The position numbers were made by a program, and so were the translations under genes. Positions 19,811-29,596 of a stretch of 48,584 nt of DNA are shown here, in pieces. The notes under the pieces were generated by a model. It did no database searches. It was not told the origin of the DNA and saw nothing but the letters and a program-made list of their open reading frames with translations. The DNA comes from Thioalkalivibrio sp. HK1 (lineage in GTDB: Bacteria > Pseudomonadota > Gammaproteobacteria > HK1). The stretch is from contig JFBG01000004.1 of NCBI GenBank assembly GCA_000583135.1, positions 1-48,584 of the forward strand. Reading direction: 5' to 3'. Position 1 is the first letter of the stretch. The number at the start of each line of letters is the position of its first letter.

Positions 19811-19977
19811 ATGGCCGGTCTCGAAGACGCCGAGAGAGATTGGCGCGAAAAAGTGAATACCGCCAAAGACCGAGTTGTGGATGACCGGAATGCTGCCGGC
19901 AGAGATCATCGCGAATATCCCGAATACCTCGGCCTTGACCAACATGGCTTTCTTCATGGGCAAAAGGCGATCCGCAC
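19811..19977 (+). pseudogene. Decayed coiled-coil paralogue with internal deletion (B2)
   Basis: The first 11 or so codons read MAGLEDAERDWREK, then the coiled-coil region is missing. From about 19860 the DNA (aaagaccgagttgtgga...) aligns with the membrane-anchor end of the intact third gene (aaagaccgggctgtgga... at 20272), encoding TELWMTGMLPAEIIANIP in a shifted frame. So this is a copy of the third gene with an internal deletion and frameshift. Confidence 0.65.
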
Positions 19978-19978
19978 G

Positions 19979-20377
19979 ATGAGCGATCTCGAAGATGCCA
20001 AGAAAGCATGGCGTGAAAGGATGGATCGAATCGAGAGGCGGCTCAACAAGACAGTGGTATTGGATACCGAGTTGGATACCAAAACCATAACATCGTTCTC
20101 AAAAACCGAAGCGCTTTTCACCGAGAATTCAAAAAAGATTGCCGAAAATAGAAAGGGAATCGCCGAAAATAGAGAAGCGATTGCCAAAAATAGAAAAGAA
20201 ATTGCCGAGCTGAAAGAGAACATCATGAAATTGGTGGCAAGGATGGATGTAGCAATGAAGTGGGTTCCGATAAAGACCGGGCTGTGGACGACAGGAATGC
20301 TACTGGCGGTGATCGTCGCAATGGCAAAGATCCCGAGCGTAGTATCTGCCATCAAGACCTTTCTCGGTAGTGGATGA
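19979..20377 (+). CDS. Small coiled-coil protein with C-terminal membrane anchor, copy B3
   Basis: 132 residues from the ATG at 19979. Starts MSDLEDAKKAWRERMDRIERRL, then a middle segment unlike the A copies (TVVLDTELDTKTITSFSKTEALF), heptads (KIAENRKGIAENREAIAKNRKEIAELK) and a membrane segment (GLWTTGMLLAVIVAMAKIPSVVSAI). Intact member of the B subtype whose relics lie at 19208 and 19811. It ends 141 bp before hsdM. Role unknown; a membrane-tethered coiled coil. Confidence 0.75.
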   Translation: MSDLEDAKKAWRERMDRIERRLNKTVVLDTELDTKTITSFSKTEALFTENSKKIAENRKGIAENREAIAKNRKEIAELKENIMKLVARMDVAMKWVPIKTGLWTTGMLLAVIVAMAKIPSVVSAIKTFLGSG

Positions 20378-20466
20378 ACCTGATCAGAGTCGACTTTCTT
20401 CAGTGAAAATCGAAGAAGAGGCAAATCGAGTTTCTCTTGATAATGAGAGATATTCTCCAAAAAAAC

Positions 20467-20484
20467 ATCATCTAAGATGATTTT
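20467..20484 (+). terminator. Weak hairpin before hsdM
   Basis: ATCATC, a TAA loop, GATGAT, then TTT; flanked by an A run on the other side. Could end the coiled-coil transcript or attenuate entry into hsdM. Confidence 0.3.
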
Positions 20485-20518
20485 CGGGTAGAGTGTAAAA
20501 AGATGGGAGGATGATGAT

Positions 20519-22087
20519 TTGCTCGACATCGATACATTGTCAGGTGATCTGGAATTTGCAGAGGACCTTTTCAAAGCCGCAGACAAATTGCGTGGCAATC
20601 TCGAACCATCTGAGTACAAACATGTCGTGCTCGGATTGATTTTCTTGAAGTACATTTCAGATGCCTTTGAATCGCGGCGTATCGTTCTCGAAAAAGAAGA
20701 TCCCGATCTCGTAGAAGAGCCCGATGAATACCTAGCGGAGAATATCTTTTGGGTTCCGCCAGAGGCTCGTTGGTCGTACCTTCAAGAAAATTCCAAGCGC
20801 ACAGAGATATCGCTTCCCAATGGTAAAAGGGTCGATATTGGCGGATTGATCGACCGAGCGATGGAGTCCATTGAAAAAACTCCTATCAATACCAACCTCA
20901 AAGGTGTCTTGCCTAAGGAATATAGTCGCCCGACACTCAACAAGACCATGCTGGGCGAGTTGATTGATCTTTTCTCGAATATCCCGATGCATAATGGAAG
21001 TGGTAAGGATTTGCTAGGTCGCGTCTACGAATATTTTTTATCGAAATTTGCCTCTTCGGAGGGTAAACGTGGCGGTGAATTTTTTACCCCGCGCTCGGTG
21101 GTTCGCACACTGGTCGAGATGCTCGAGCCTCTCCAAGGTCGCGTCTATGATCCCTGCTGTGGATCCGGAGGTATGTTCGTACAATCCGAAAAATTCATCA
21201 ACGAGCATAACGGAAGGTGCGATGCGATATCGGTCTATGGACAAGAAAGCAATCACACCACATGGCGACTGGCCAAAATGAATCTTGCCGTGCAGAGAAT
21301 AGATGCCGACATTCGTTGGAATAATGAAGGTAGCTTTCATCGAGACGAGCTCCCAGATTTACGCGCGGATTACATTCTCGCCAACCCGCCATTCAATATC
21401 TCTGATTGGGGAGGCGAGCGCATCCGAGACGATGTTCGTTGGACCTTCGGCATTCCACCAGTGGGCAACGCCAACTTCGCATGGCTGCAACACATCTACC
21501 ACCACCTCGCCCCCCGCGGAACGGCAGGCGTAGTGCTGGCCAACGGATCGATGTCCTCCCAACAATCTGGTGAAGATGAAATCCGCAAGACCATGATTGA
21601 AAAAGACGCCATCGACGCCATGGTCGCCCTACCCGGCCAACTGTTTTATTCAACCCAAATTCCCGCCTGCCTATGGATACTGGCCAAAGACAAAACCGCC
21701 AACGGCCACCGAAACAGACGCGGCGAAATCCTCTTCATCGACGCCCGCGACCTAGGACACATGATCGACCGCGTCCGCCGCGAGTTCGATAATGAAGATA
21801 TCGAAAAAATTGCCGATGCCTACCATCGCTGGAGAAATAAGGATCCCAGCGAGGCGTATCAGGATGTTCTAGGATTTTGCAAATCCGCTTCCATCGATGA
21901 AATACGAAAAAACGAATTCATTCTTACCCCAGGTCGCTATGTCGGTGTACCAGAGGCAGAAGAAGACGGCATACCATTTGCAGAAAAATTCACCGACCTT
22001 AAATTTCAGCTAGAGGAGCAAATGACCAAATCGACCGAGTTGAGCAACAGTATCAGAACCCAATTAGGGCTTTTACCAGAAAAGTAA
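20519..22087 (+). CDS. hsdM: Type I restriction-modification DNA methyltransferase subunit
   Basis: Adenine-N6 methyltransferase of the type I complex. 522 residues. The N-terminal HsdM helical domain ([19 protein letters not shown]) is followed by [17 protein letters not shown] motif [11 protein letters not shown] at 211-220 and catalytic NPPF at 289-292. The start is TTG at 20519, supported by GGGAGG 8 bp upstream and by the family N-terminus; nearby ATGs are out of frame. First gene of a tightly packed operon: hsdM, a 54-codon frame, hsdS, a SIR2 gene, hsdR. The part around 21470-21790 is more C-rich than the rest and may be a recombined patch. Confidence 0.95.
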   Translation: MLDIDTLSGDLEFAEDLFKAADKLRGNLEPSEYKHVVLGLIFLKYISDAFESRRIVLEKEDPDLVEEPDEYLAENIFWVPPEARWSYLQENSKRTEISLPNGKRVDIGGLIDRAMESIEKTPINTNLKGVLPKEYSRPTLNKTMLGELIDLFSNIPMHNGSGKDLLGRVYEYFLSKFASSEGKRGGEFFTPRSVVRTLVEMLEPLQGRVYDPCCGSGGMFVQSEKFINEHNGRCDAISVYGQESNHTTWRLAKMNLAVQRIDADIRWNNEGSFHRDELPDLRADYILANPPFNISDWGGERIRDDVRWTFGIPPVGNANFAWLQHIYHHLAPRGTAGVVLANGSMSSQQSGEDEIRKTMIEKDAIDAMVALPGQLFYSTQIPACLWILAKDKTANGHRNRRGEILFIDARDLGHMIDRVRREFDNEDIEKIADAYHRWRNKDPSEAYQDVLGFCKSASIDEIRKNEFILTPGRYVGVPEAEEDGIPFAEKFTDLKFQLEEQMTKSTELSNSIRTQLGLLPEK

Positions 22088-22097
22088 TGTGAATAAG

Positions 22098-22262
22098 ATG
22101 AAAGAAAAAATATCGTTTTGGTCTAATTCTCAACCCTGCGAGTCGATATGTTTTTGGGGTGACCTGATTGAAATTGAAAATGATAGAGGAATTTTTGAAT
22201 CAGATGATTGTGCTATAGAATCTATCGAATCCAGCGGTCAAATTAATGGAGCACATAGATAA
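22098..22262 (+). CDS. Small acidic protein between hsdM and hsdS
   Basis: A 54-codon frame filling the 174-bp gap between hsdM and hsdS; a GTG at 22089 could add three residues. The stop overlaps the hsdS start (TAATG). The product is acidic (11 Asp/Glu against 4 Lys/Arg), with three Cys and two FW pairs (ISFWS, ICFWGD). No family recognised. Intact phase across the gap and stop-start overlap favour a real gene. Against it: no strong ribosome site, and hsdS has its own GGAG. Roles such as a restriction modulator are speculation. Confidence 0.5.
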   Translation: MKEKISFWSNSQPCESICFWGDLIEIENDRGIFESDDCAIESIESSGQINGAHR

Positions 22263-23524
22263 TGAATAATTGGCGCGAAGTCAAACTGGGGGATATCGCA
22301 GATATCGGTACCGGAAAGACTAATAGACAGGATGAGACTAAAAATGGAGCATATCCTCTGTTCGATCGATCATCGGTAGTGAAAAGAAGTGATAAGTATC
22401 TCTTTGATTGTAAAGCAGTCATCATTCCGGGGGAGGGAAAAGAATTCTTACCGAGATATTTCTCTGGTAAATTTGATTTGCACCAAAGGGCGTATCGTAT
22501 AACATCAAAATCTGAAGCAAGTGTCAAAACTAAATTTCTATATTACTATTTGAATCAACATAGAGATTATTGGGAGCGAGTGGCTGTCGGGACAACCGTA
22601 AAATCCCTGAGACTCCATTCGTTTACGGATTTTCCAGTGAAGTTGCCACCAATTGAAGAGCAAAAAGCAATAGTCCATGTTTTAGGCATGTTGGATGATA
22701 AAATTGAATTGAACCAACAAATGAACGAAACCCTTGAGTCCATGGCACAGGCGATTTTCAAAGACTGGTTCATTGATTTCGGCCCAACCCGTCGCAAGAT
22801 GGAAGGTGCCACCGACTTGGATGTTATCCTCGGCGGCTTACTCAGAACATCTGAAAAAGCCAGAGAAATAGTCGACTTGTTCCCTTCTGCTCTAACTGAT
22901 AACAGCCTACCGAAAAAATGGAAATACACCACTGTTGGAGAACGATTTGATGTTAGAATTGGCCGAACTCCACCTAGAAAAGAGAGTTGGCACTTTACTA
23001 AACAAACTACGGGTGTGCCGTGGCTTTCAATTAGAGATCTAGCCGACTGCGGAGTATTTGTTCATCAAACAGCTGAACGATTAACTGGTTGCTCCATAAA
23101 AAATTGTAGAATACCATTGGTTATGGCAGGCACAGTATTAGTAAGTTTTAAACTAACAGTCGGACGCGTATCAATTGCCGAGTGCATGATGACTACCAAT
23201 GAAGCAATTGCGCATTTGAATTCTACAGATAGAAGTCCCATGCCATACTTCACATACTGTTGGATGAAGAATTTCGACTATTCGTCGCTGGGAAGCACAT
23301 CTTCGATTGCTACAGCAGTAAATTCAAAATCAATTAGAAAAATACCTTTTCCAGAGTTTGGAGTTGATGTTGAAAATGAATTTGGGCTTCTAATAAAACC
23401 GATTTTTGAATTGATTTTAATCAATGCAAAGCAAAATCGCATTCTACTTGCTACTCGGGATCTAATACTTCCCAATTTTATATCTGGTAAAATTCATTCG
23501 CATGAATTGAGGATGATAAGTTGA
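22262..23524 (+). CDS. hsdS: Type I restriction-modification specificity subunit
   Basis: 420 residues with two target-recognition domains and two conserved helical spacers. TRD1 covers about 1-125. The central spacer reads PPIEEQKAIVHVLGMLDDKIELNQQMNETLESMAQAIFKDWF (about 133-175). TRD2 follows to about 365, and the second helical spacer ends ILLATRDLILPNFISGKI. It decides the bipartite DNA sequence methylated and cut by the complex. The TRDs are AT-rich compared with the central spacer, as expected of swapped domains. GGAG lies 10 bp before the ATG. The last 4 bases overlap the TTG of the SIR2 gene. Confidence 0.95.
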   Translation: MNNWREVKLGDIADIGTGKTNRQDETKNGAYPLFDRSSVVKRSDKYLFDCKAVIIPGEGKEFLPRYFSGKFDLHQRAYRITSKSEASVKTKFLYYYLNQHRDYWERVAVGTTVKSLRLHSFTDFPVKLPPIEEQKAIVHVLGMLDDKIELNQQMNETLESMAQAIFKDWFIDFGPTRRKMEGATDLDVILGGLLRTSEKAREIVDLFPSALTDNSLPKKWKYTTVGERFDVRIGRTPPRKESWHFTKQTTGVPWLSIRDLADCGVFVHQTAERLTGCSIKNCRIPLVMAGTVLVSFKLTVGRVSIAECMMTTNEAIAHLNSTDRSPMPYFTYCWMKNFDYSSLGSTSSIATAVNSKSIRKIPFPEFGVDVENEFGLLIKPIFELILINAKQNRILLATRDLILPNFISGKIHSHELRMIS

Positions 23525-24579
23525 AATCTTACTTTGAAAATCGCTTCTGCGAATACCTAGACTCTAGTTGGACCGTTTCCATTGCAGGAAATGAGTATCA
23601 AAGCTCAGAAGTATTCAAAATATGTGATCCTACTAGTTATGATGCTTCTTTCACCGAGTGGATTGAGGATCAAAAAGATAGCGCCCGCCAACGCGTAAAA
23701 GAATTTTTGTCAGAGAGAGGTTGCCTTCAGAGATTTAATCGTCTAGCAGAGCAAGTAATCAACAATCAAGTTTTACCGTTTGTTGGTGCTGGTATGTCTA
23801 AACCTAGCGGCTTTGTCCTTTGGAGGACGTTTTTGAAAGAGCTGGCGAAAGAAGATTCTGGAGTTGAATCCAAGATAGAAGAATTAATATTAAAGGGACA
23901 TTTTGAGGATGCAGCTCAGTGCATTGTGGATCACTTTAATGAAAACATCCTTGCAGAACAAGTTGAAAATTATTTCTATCGACAATTGTTTGAGGTGAAA
24001 GGACCTGTTCTACTGTTGCCTTCGCTTTTTAATCAAGGCTGCATGACAACGAATTTTGATATTGTCCTAGAAAAGACATATCGAGAGCATGGATCTGAAT
24101 TTGACAATATTTTGGTTGGTGATGAGCTGAAAAAAATATGTAATAACGCAGAAATAGATGGCCACATGCTGTTTAAAATTCACGGTAGTGCAAATAATGC
24201 TACCGGACGCATTCTTACAACTAGAGAATACGAAGAAGTATATGAAAGAGATAAATCTTTACCGGACTTATTTGCTAAATTAGTTGTAAATCGGAGCCTT
24301 TTGTTTCTTGGATGCAGTCTTAGCATGGATCGAACATTTCAAGCTCTTCGTCAAATTAAAATTAATATAAATAGCAAAAAGTCCAATAAAAGACTTAATA
24401 TTCGCCATTATGCATTGCTAGCAGATCCTGGTTTCGAAGAAATTCCCTGTCGTCGTTCTGATCTTGAAAAGGCTGAAATTCATCCTATTTGGTATCCATT
24501 AAAAGAAGGAATAATGGATCATGACAGCTGTATAGAAGATATTTTGGTTGCATTGAGTGTAGGACCGATCAATGAATAA
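23521..24579 (+). CDS. SIR2-family protein encoded inside the type I R-M operon
   Basis: 352 residues. After an N-terminal helical region (1-80) comes a SIR2-like Rossmann domain: LPFVGAGMS at 85-93 (nucleotide loop), MTTNFD at 175-180 with the Asn that contacts NAD ribose, KIHGS with the candidate catalytic His at 221, and [13 protein letters not shown] at 261-273. Bacterial SIR2 proteins of this kind in defence loci usually act as NAD+-depleting effectors; that role here is inferred. The start TTG overlaps the hsdS stop (TTGA) and the end overlaps hsdR by 8 bp, so it is translationally embedded in the R-M operon. The gene is AT-rich, unlike hsdR. No fused partner domain seen. Confidence 0.88.
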   Translation: MKSYFENRFCEYLDSSWTVSIAGNEYQSSEVFKICDPTSYDASFTEWIEDQKDSARQRVKEFLSERGCLQRFNRLAEQVINNQVLPFVGAGMSKPSGFVLWRTFLKELAKEDSGVESKIEELILKGHFEDAAQCIVDHFNENILAEQVENYFYRQLFEVKGPVLLLPSLFNQGCMTTNFDIVLEKTYREHGSEFDNILVGDELKKICNNAEIDGHMLFKIHGSANNATGRILTTREYEEVYERDKSLPDLFAKLVVNRSLLFLGCSLSMDRTFQALRQIKININSKKSNKRLNIRHYALLADPGFEEIPCRRSDLEKAEIHPIWYPLKEGIMDHDSCIEDILVALSVGPINE

Positions 24580-27500
24580 ATCAATAAATCTCACTAGCAT
24601 ATCAGAGGACACGGTCGAGAAGTCTGCTCTTTCATTCATGGATGAACTTGGATATGCTTACTTTTCGCCTGAGGAAACATCTCCCGACGAGATTGGTTCT
24701 CAGCGTGCTACCTATCAAAGTGTGATTTTGCAAGGGAGACTGCAATCCGCTGTCGATCGTCTCAACCCATCGATCCCAAGTGACGCCATTGAAGAAGCCT
24801 TGCGGGCATTGCAGCGACAAGAGACGCCCAACTTGGTGGAGGAAAACCGCCAGGTTCATCAGATGCTGGTCAACGGAATCGATGTTGAGTATTTGGCTGA
24901 AGACGGTACGATTCGAGGGGATAAGGTCTGGCTGATCGACTTTGCCAATCCGGAAAATAATGACTGGGTGGTCACCAATCAGTTTCGCGTTGTCGAGGGC
25001 AAGTATCATCGGCGACCGGATATCGTTGTTTTTTTGAATGGCTTGCCCGTCGCTGTTATCGAGTTGAAGAACCCGGTCGGAGAAACATCGAGTCTCGATA
25101 GTGCATTTCGTCAGATTCAGACATATAAGAATCAGATCCCCTCGCTGTTTCGCACCAATTGTTTGTTGGTTGTTTCCGATGGATTGAGCGCCCGGATCGG
25201 ATCGCTGACTGCCGATTGGGAACGCTTCATGCCATGGCGCTCGGTGACGGGTGAGGTCGATGACTTCACGCCTCGTGGAGGTATCGAGCTGGAAACATTG
25301 TTGCGAGGTGCTTTCGAGAAATCGCACTTGCTTTCATTGATCCGTGACTTTACGGTTTTCACGGATAAGGGTGATGGTCTTTCCAAAATCGTTGCCGGGT
25401 ATCACCAATTTTTCGGGGCGCGCAAGGCGTTTCGTCGTGCGATCGAGGCATCATCTCCCGAGGGCGATCGGCGTATCGGGGTGATTTGGCATACGCAGGG
25501 TTCGGGCAAGAGCCTGTCGATGGCTTTTCTCGGTGGATTGTTGGTGCGCTCCAAGGAGCTCAAGAACCCGACCCTAGTCGTTCTGACCGACCGCAACGAC
25601 CTCGATAATCAGTTGTTCGGTACTTTCAGTATGTGCAAGGACTTGATCCGCCAGACCCCCGAGCAGGCGGATTCCCGTGAAGGGCTTAGGAATCTGCTGA
25701 GGCGGAAAAGCGGCGGGGTGGTTTTCACGACGATTCAAAAGTTCTCGCCGGATCGAGGAGAAGAGCGATTTCCTGCATTGACCGAGCGTGAGAACGTGAT
25801 CGTGATCGCCGATGAAGCCCACCGTAGTCAATATGGTTTCGATGCGAGGCTCGATCGAGACACCGGCGAGTTCGGCTACGGCTATGCGCACTATATTCGG
25901 CAAGCGCTCCCCAAAGCCTCCTTCATCGGCTTTACCGCCACCCCGATCGAGAGCGCGAATACGAGCACGGGGGCGGTTTTCGGGAAGGAAATCGATGTTT
26001 ACGACATCAGCCGGGCTGTGGAGGACGAAGTAACGGTTCCGATCTTCTATCAAAGTCGGTTGGCGAGAATTTCACTTGACGAAGATGAAAAGCCTCGCAT
26101 CGATGCCGAAATCGAATCGATTCTTGAAGACGAAACCCTCCCGGAGCAGGAAAAAACAAAAGCGAAATGGGTCAACGTGGAGGCATTGGTCGGCTCGGAA
26201 AAACGATTGACCCAAGTGGCGGCCAATTTGGTGGATCACCTCGAAGAGCGACTGAGCGCTATAAATGGCAAGGCGATGGCAGTTTGCATGAGTCGCCAAA
26301 TTTGTGTCTCTTTGTACGAACATATCAAAAAACTGAGACCGAAGTGGTGTGCCGACGATGATGACGAGGGCGAACTGAAAGTCGTGATGACCGGATCGGC
26401 ATCGGATCCCGTAGAGTGGCAGATACATGTTCGCAATAAATCGGGGCGCGAGAAAATTGCCAAGAGAGCCCGAGACCCGGACGACCCGCTAAAACTGGTC
26501 ATTGTCTGCGATATGTGGCTGACGGGCTTCGATGCTCCCTGCCTGCATACCATGTATATCGACAAACCCATGCGCGGTCATAATCTGATGCAGGCCATCG
26601 CTCGCGTGAACCGGGTGTTCAGGAATAAACCGGGTGGTTTGATTGTCGATTACATCGGCATCTTGCAATACCTCAAAGAGGCGTTGGCGGAGTATTCGGA
26701 TGCCGATCGCAAGAGAGTCGGCGTCGAGGAGGAAGACGCCATCGCCGCTTTGAAGGAAAAACTCGATATCGTGCGTAAGATGTTTCATGGGCATGACTAC
26801 CAATCCGGTATTTCAGGTGAGCCCAAACAGCGCTTCGAGGCGCTTGGTCTTGCAATGAACTGGATTCTCGATCGGCAGGAAAAGGCTGCTGCGCAGAAGG
26901 ATAACGAGAAGGGTAAGGCAACGGCGCGCAGGCGTTTTCAGTCGGCAACCGCCGAACTGGTCAAAGCGTTCGCGCTGGCAGCGGCCAGTGATTTCGCTCG
27001 AGGAGCCAAAGACGAGGTCGGATTTTTTCAATCCGTGCGCTTGGCGATGATGAAAACATCGCCCGAAGAAGATACCAAATCAAAAGCGAGGCTGTTCGCT
27101 ATCAAGCAGCTAATCGAGGAGGCCATTGCCAACGCCGAAATCATCGATATTCTCAAAGCGGTGGGAATGAAATCCCCGGATATTTCCATCTTATCCGAGG
27201 AATTTCTGATGGAAATGAAGAAAATGGAGCAGAAAAACCTTGCTCTCGAAGCCTTGAAGAAATTGCTGAATGATGAGATCGTTCGCCTCGGCAAAAGGAA
27301 CGTTGTTCTAGGTAAGACTTTCTCCCAAAGGCTGGAAGAAATCGTAGCCAAATATCACTCGAACTCTATCTCGACGGTCGAGGCGATTCAAAGAATGATC
27401 GACTTGGCCAAAGACTACAAGTCGTCCATTGCCCGAGGTGAGAAGGAAGGTATCTCAGAAGAAGAATTGTTATTTTACGATGCCCTTGCCGAAAACGATA

Positions 27501-27742
27501 GCGCTGTCGAGGTGATGGGGGATGAAAACTTACGCATCATCGCCGTTGAACTTGTGAAAAAAATGAAATCGAGCGTGACGGTGGATTGGCATAAAAAAGA
27601 AAGCGCGCGAGCGAGGATGCGCAGCCTTATCCGGCGTATCTTGAAGAAACACGGATATCCGCCGGATCTTGCCGGCGGAGCGATCCAGACCGTTATCGCC
27701 CAAGCGGAGGCCGTGCTGGCCGAGATATCATCTATGAACTGA
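24572..27742 (+). CDS. hsdR: Type I restriction endonuclease, motor and nuclease subunit
   Basis: 1056 residues. N-terminal PD-(D/E)XK nuclease with D150 (RRPDIVVF) and E164-x-K166 (AVIELKNP). SF2 translocase motifs: Walker [27 protein letters not shown] box [28 protein letters not shown] and [14 protein letters not shown] long helical C-terminal region follows for complex assembly. All key residues are present, so the endonuclease should be active. It is more GC-rich than hsdS and the SIR2 gene. Last gene of the operon, facing the AbiE pair. Confidence 0.96.
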   Translation: MNKSINLTSISEDTVEKSALSFMDELGYAYFSPEETSPDEIGSQRATYQSVILQGRLQSAVDRLNPSIPSDAIEEALRALQRQETPNLVEENRQVHQMLVNGIDVEYLAEDGTIRGDKVWLIDFANPENNDWVVTNQFRVVEGKYHRRPDIVVFLNGLPVAVIELKNPVGETSSLDSAFRQIQTYKNQIPSLFRTNCLLVVSDGLSARIGSLTADWERFMPWRSVTGEVDDFTPRGGIELETLLRGAFEKSHLLSLIRDFTVFTDKGDGLSKIVAGYHQFFGARKAFRRAIEASSPEGDRRIGVIWHTQGSGKSLSMAFLGGLLVRSKELKNPTLVVLTDRNDLDNQLFGTFSMCKDLIRQTPEQADSREGLRNLLRRKSGGVVFTTIQKFSPDRGEERFPALTERENVIVIADEAHRSQYGFDARLDRDTGEFGYGYAHYIRQALPKASFIGFTATPIESANTSTGAVFGKEIDVYDISRAVEDEVTVPIFYQSRLARISLDEDEKPRIDAEIESILEDETLPEQEKTKAKWVNVEALVGSEKRLTQVAANLVDHLEERLSAINGKAMAVCMSRQICVSLYEHIKKLRPKWCADDDDEGELKVVMTGSASDPVEWQIHVRNKSGREKIAKRARDPDDPLKLVIVCDMWLTGFDAPCLHTMYIDKPMRGHNLMQAIARVNRVFRNKPGGLIVDYIGILQYLKEALAEYSDADRKRVGVEEEDAIAALKEKLDIVRKMFHGHDYQSGISGEPKQRFEALGLAMNWILDRQEKAAAQKDNEKGKATARRRFQSATAELVKAFALAAASDFARGAKDEVGFFQSVRLAMMKTSPEEDTKSKARLFAIKQLIEEAIANAEIIDILKAVGMKSPDISILSEEFLMEMKKMEQKNLALEALKKLLNDEIVRLGKRNVVLGKTFSQRLEEIVAKYHSNSISTVEAIQRMIDLAKDYKSSIARGEKEGISEEELLFYDALAENDSAVEVMGDENLRIIAVELVKKMKSSVTVDWHKKESARARMRSLIRRILKKHGYPPDLAGGAIQTVIAQAEAVLAEISSMN

Positions 27743-27799
27743 TCGACGGATTAGTGATCGGCAGTCTTTTCGATAAGACGGTCTGGACGGGTATGATTC

Positions 27800-28822
27800 C
27801 TATTCAAGCGCTATCCGATTTGTCCGTCGTTCGATATCGGCACAACGGTCGATCACATCATCGAAAGTATCTGCACTATCTAGCAAGAAACCGTTATCAA
27901 CCATATATTTATAATCGGTTTCAAGTGCCGAGCGAGCATCACCGGTTGGAACCAGCTGCAATTTTCCGCTAATGAGATCACCATAGTCGATGGGGTTGCC
28001 CTCGACATTTTTCATACGGAAGAACATTGCGTTGTGTTTCACCACCGAATCGGCAAGGGTTCGGTCTTTTAACGCTACATCCGCTATGCCTGCATCATCG
28101 AGACGAACCAAGTCATACCAATGTCGCGCGAAACGTTCAGCTCGTAAGCGTTGCTGAAGGCAAAAAACATGGACCGCCGCCATCTTTTCCCAGAAAGTTC
28201 GTTCGGCATGCATCACTCGAGGTTTTACCTTCGGGAACACGACTCCATCGACAAACCCGTCCATATCGCATTTCACATCGCGCAAGGCGGCGGGCTCGCC
28301 GGTTGAACGCGCACCGAACTCCAAAATAACGACAGGATCAATATACTTGGATATCGTCTCGATTGTGGTCTCGTAAGCAATGAATATCCTTTCACCGTCG
28401 GCGCGAATATTCACGGACAAACCTTGCTCCAAGGCGGCATCCTGCAAATAGGACTTTGCCTCGCCTTTGACCCATTCAGCCAAACGTTGGCGGGCTTCTT
28501 TTGTCCAGCGCTTCTCTTGGCTGCGATTTGGCGGCAACGCTTCATCACTGTCGCCCACCAAGTCGGGGGCGATCGCGCGAATATCGTAGGTGATATCGAC
28601 ATCCTCAGAGAAGCGTTTGATGATATTGTAAGCCTTTGAGAGCGATGTCCCACCTTTGAATATGAGATGTTCGCCGAATGCAGACTCGAAGATGGTCTGT
28701 AATGACCAGACCACCCAAACGTCTTTTTCAAGAAGATGGGCGCGACGTCCCAGACGACCAACTACTCGGTCTATGATATATCGCCGGGTCTCGTATGGCA
28801 AAGACAGAAATTGATCAGACAT
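27800..28822 (-). CDS. AbiEii-type nucleotidyltransferase toxin
   Basis: 340 residues of the AbiEii/COG2253 family: LIFKGGTSLSKAYNIIKRFSEDVDI at 53-77 gives the nucleotidyltransferase GG-T/S and D-x-D motifs, and RTFWEKMAAVHVFCLQQ and ARHWYDL are the conserved helical motifs further on. Toxins of this family block growth by nucleotide transfer onto cellular targets (for relatives, tRNA). Its start overlaps the end of the upstream antitoxin gene by 8 bp, the normal AbiE order. The gene converges on hsdR with a 57-bp gap. Confidence 0.9.
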   Translation of the reverse strand: MSDQFLSLPYETRRYIIDRVVGRLGRRAHLLEKDVWVVWSLQTIFESAFGEHLIFKGGTSLSKAYNIIKRFSEDVDITYDIRAIAPDLVGDSDEALPPNRSQEKRWTKEARQRLAEWVKGEAKSYLQDAALEQGLSVNIRADGERIFIAYETTIETISKYIDPVVILEFGARSTGEPAALRDVKCDMDGFVDGVVFPKVKPRVMHAERTFWEKMAAVHVFCLQQRLRAERFARHWYDLVRLDDAGIADVALKDRTLADSVVKHNAMFFRMKNVEGNPIDYGDLISGKLQLVPTGDARSALETDYKYMVDNGFLLDSADTFDDVIDRCADIERRTNRIALE

Positions 28823-29408
28823 GTGATTCTCGGTTTAAACTTTGAGCCAACCATTTCGGCAGCTGAGATGCAACTGCTGCCATTACATCAAAGGCCGTAG
28901 AAGGAATCTTTCCTTTGAGTGTATCGAGTGCGCTTTCAGCTTCCTCGGGTCCGAGCCATGCTAGGGCGCGAACGACTTCCCCTGCAGGATGGTTGGCCAA
29001 GACTAGCTGCCAAGATGGTGCATGTCGTAGCTCCACTTTCTGTTTGCCGATAGTGAGCGTGCGGCTACGGCCGGAAGTCAGAAAAATATGCCGCATCGGT
29101 ATCTGTGTTATCAGCCCCAGTGCATTTGCCGCGTCCGCGCCGTTCGAAACGATGGTTTCTCCTCGCTGCTCTGCTAGTGCTCTGATTGCCAGCTCCACCG
29201 AGGGAGGATACGTGCCGAACCGGTTTTTTACCGGGCGAAAATAGATACCTCGTTCTACCCGAAGCAATTGTTCGCGTTTGGCCAAGCGGGAGAGGGATTG
29301 GTTCACCGCGGCACGACTGCCGAGGTGAAGCAGGCTGCTCGCCATCAGAGGAGTCCCTTCCGGAAGTTTCTCGGCATGTGCCAAGATTTGTTCGGTTAGT
29401 CGCTTCAT
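28815..29408 (-). CDS. AbiEi-like antitoxin / DUF6088 regulator (copy 1)
   Basis: 197 residues. N-terminal winged-helix region (LPEGTPLMASSLLHLGSRAAVNQSLSRLAKREQLLRVERGIYFRP) followed by the AbiEi-type C-terminal domain (IVSNGADAANALGL ... LTSGRSRTLTIGKQKVELRHAPSWQ). Proteins of this type bind an inverted repeat in their own promoter and neutralise the linked AbiEii toxin. First gene of the pair, directly upstream of the toxin gene. A good promoter lies 27 bp upstream of the start codon. Confidence 0.87.
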   Translation of the reverse strand: MKRLTEQILAHAEKLPEGTPLMASSLLHLGSRAAVNQSLSRLAKREQLLRVERGIYFRPVKNRFGTYPPSVELAIRALAEQRGETIVSNGADAANALGLITQIPMRHIFLTSGRSRTLTIGKQKVELRHAPSWQLVLANHPAGEVVRALAWLGPEEAESALDTLKGKIPSTAFDVMAAVASQLPKWLAQSLNRESHV

Positions 29409-29434
29409 GTCTCGTTCCCCGTCGGTTTATCGGG

Positions 29435-29463
29435 ATAATATGCACTTTTCCTGCATGTGACAA
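29435..29463 (-). promoter_or_regulatory. Promoter of the AbiE pair with spacer inverted repeat
   Basis: On the minus strand: TTGTCA (29458-29463), a 17-bp spacer and TATTAT (29435-29440). The spacer holds a short inverted repeat (ATGCA/TGCAT, 29440-29444 and 29452-29456) that could be the antitoxin operator. Confidence 0.6.
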
Positions 29464-29596
29464 TACATCCGACGCAGATTCATCCCCATTTTCTGCAGAT
29501 CTTTCTTCATGAGTCCTTATCATAAACCAGATCCATGATTTCATCTCGAATAACCTGCCCGGTAGCCGCTTTTTTGCCTGAAATAGACAACAATGG

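Noticed and set aside
27754..27972. Plus-strand frame after hsdR
   Set aside because: It overlaps the end of the AbiEii toxin gene on the other strand and has no features.
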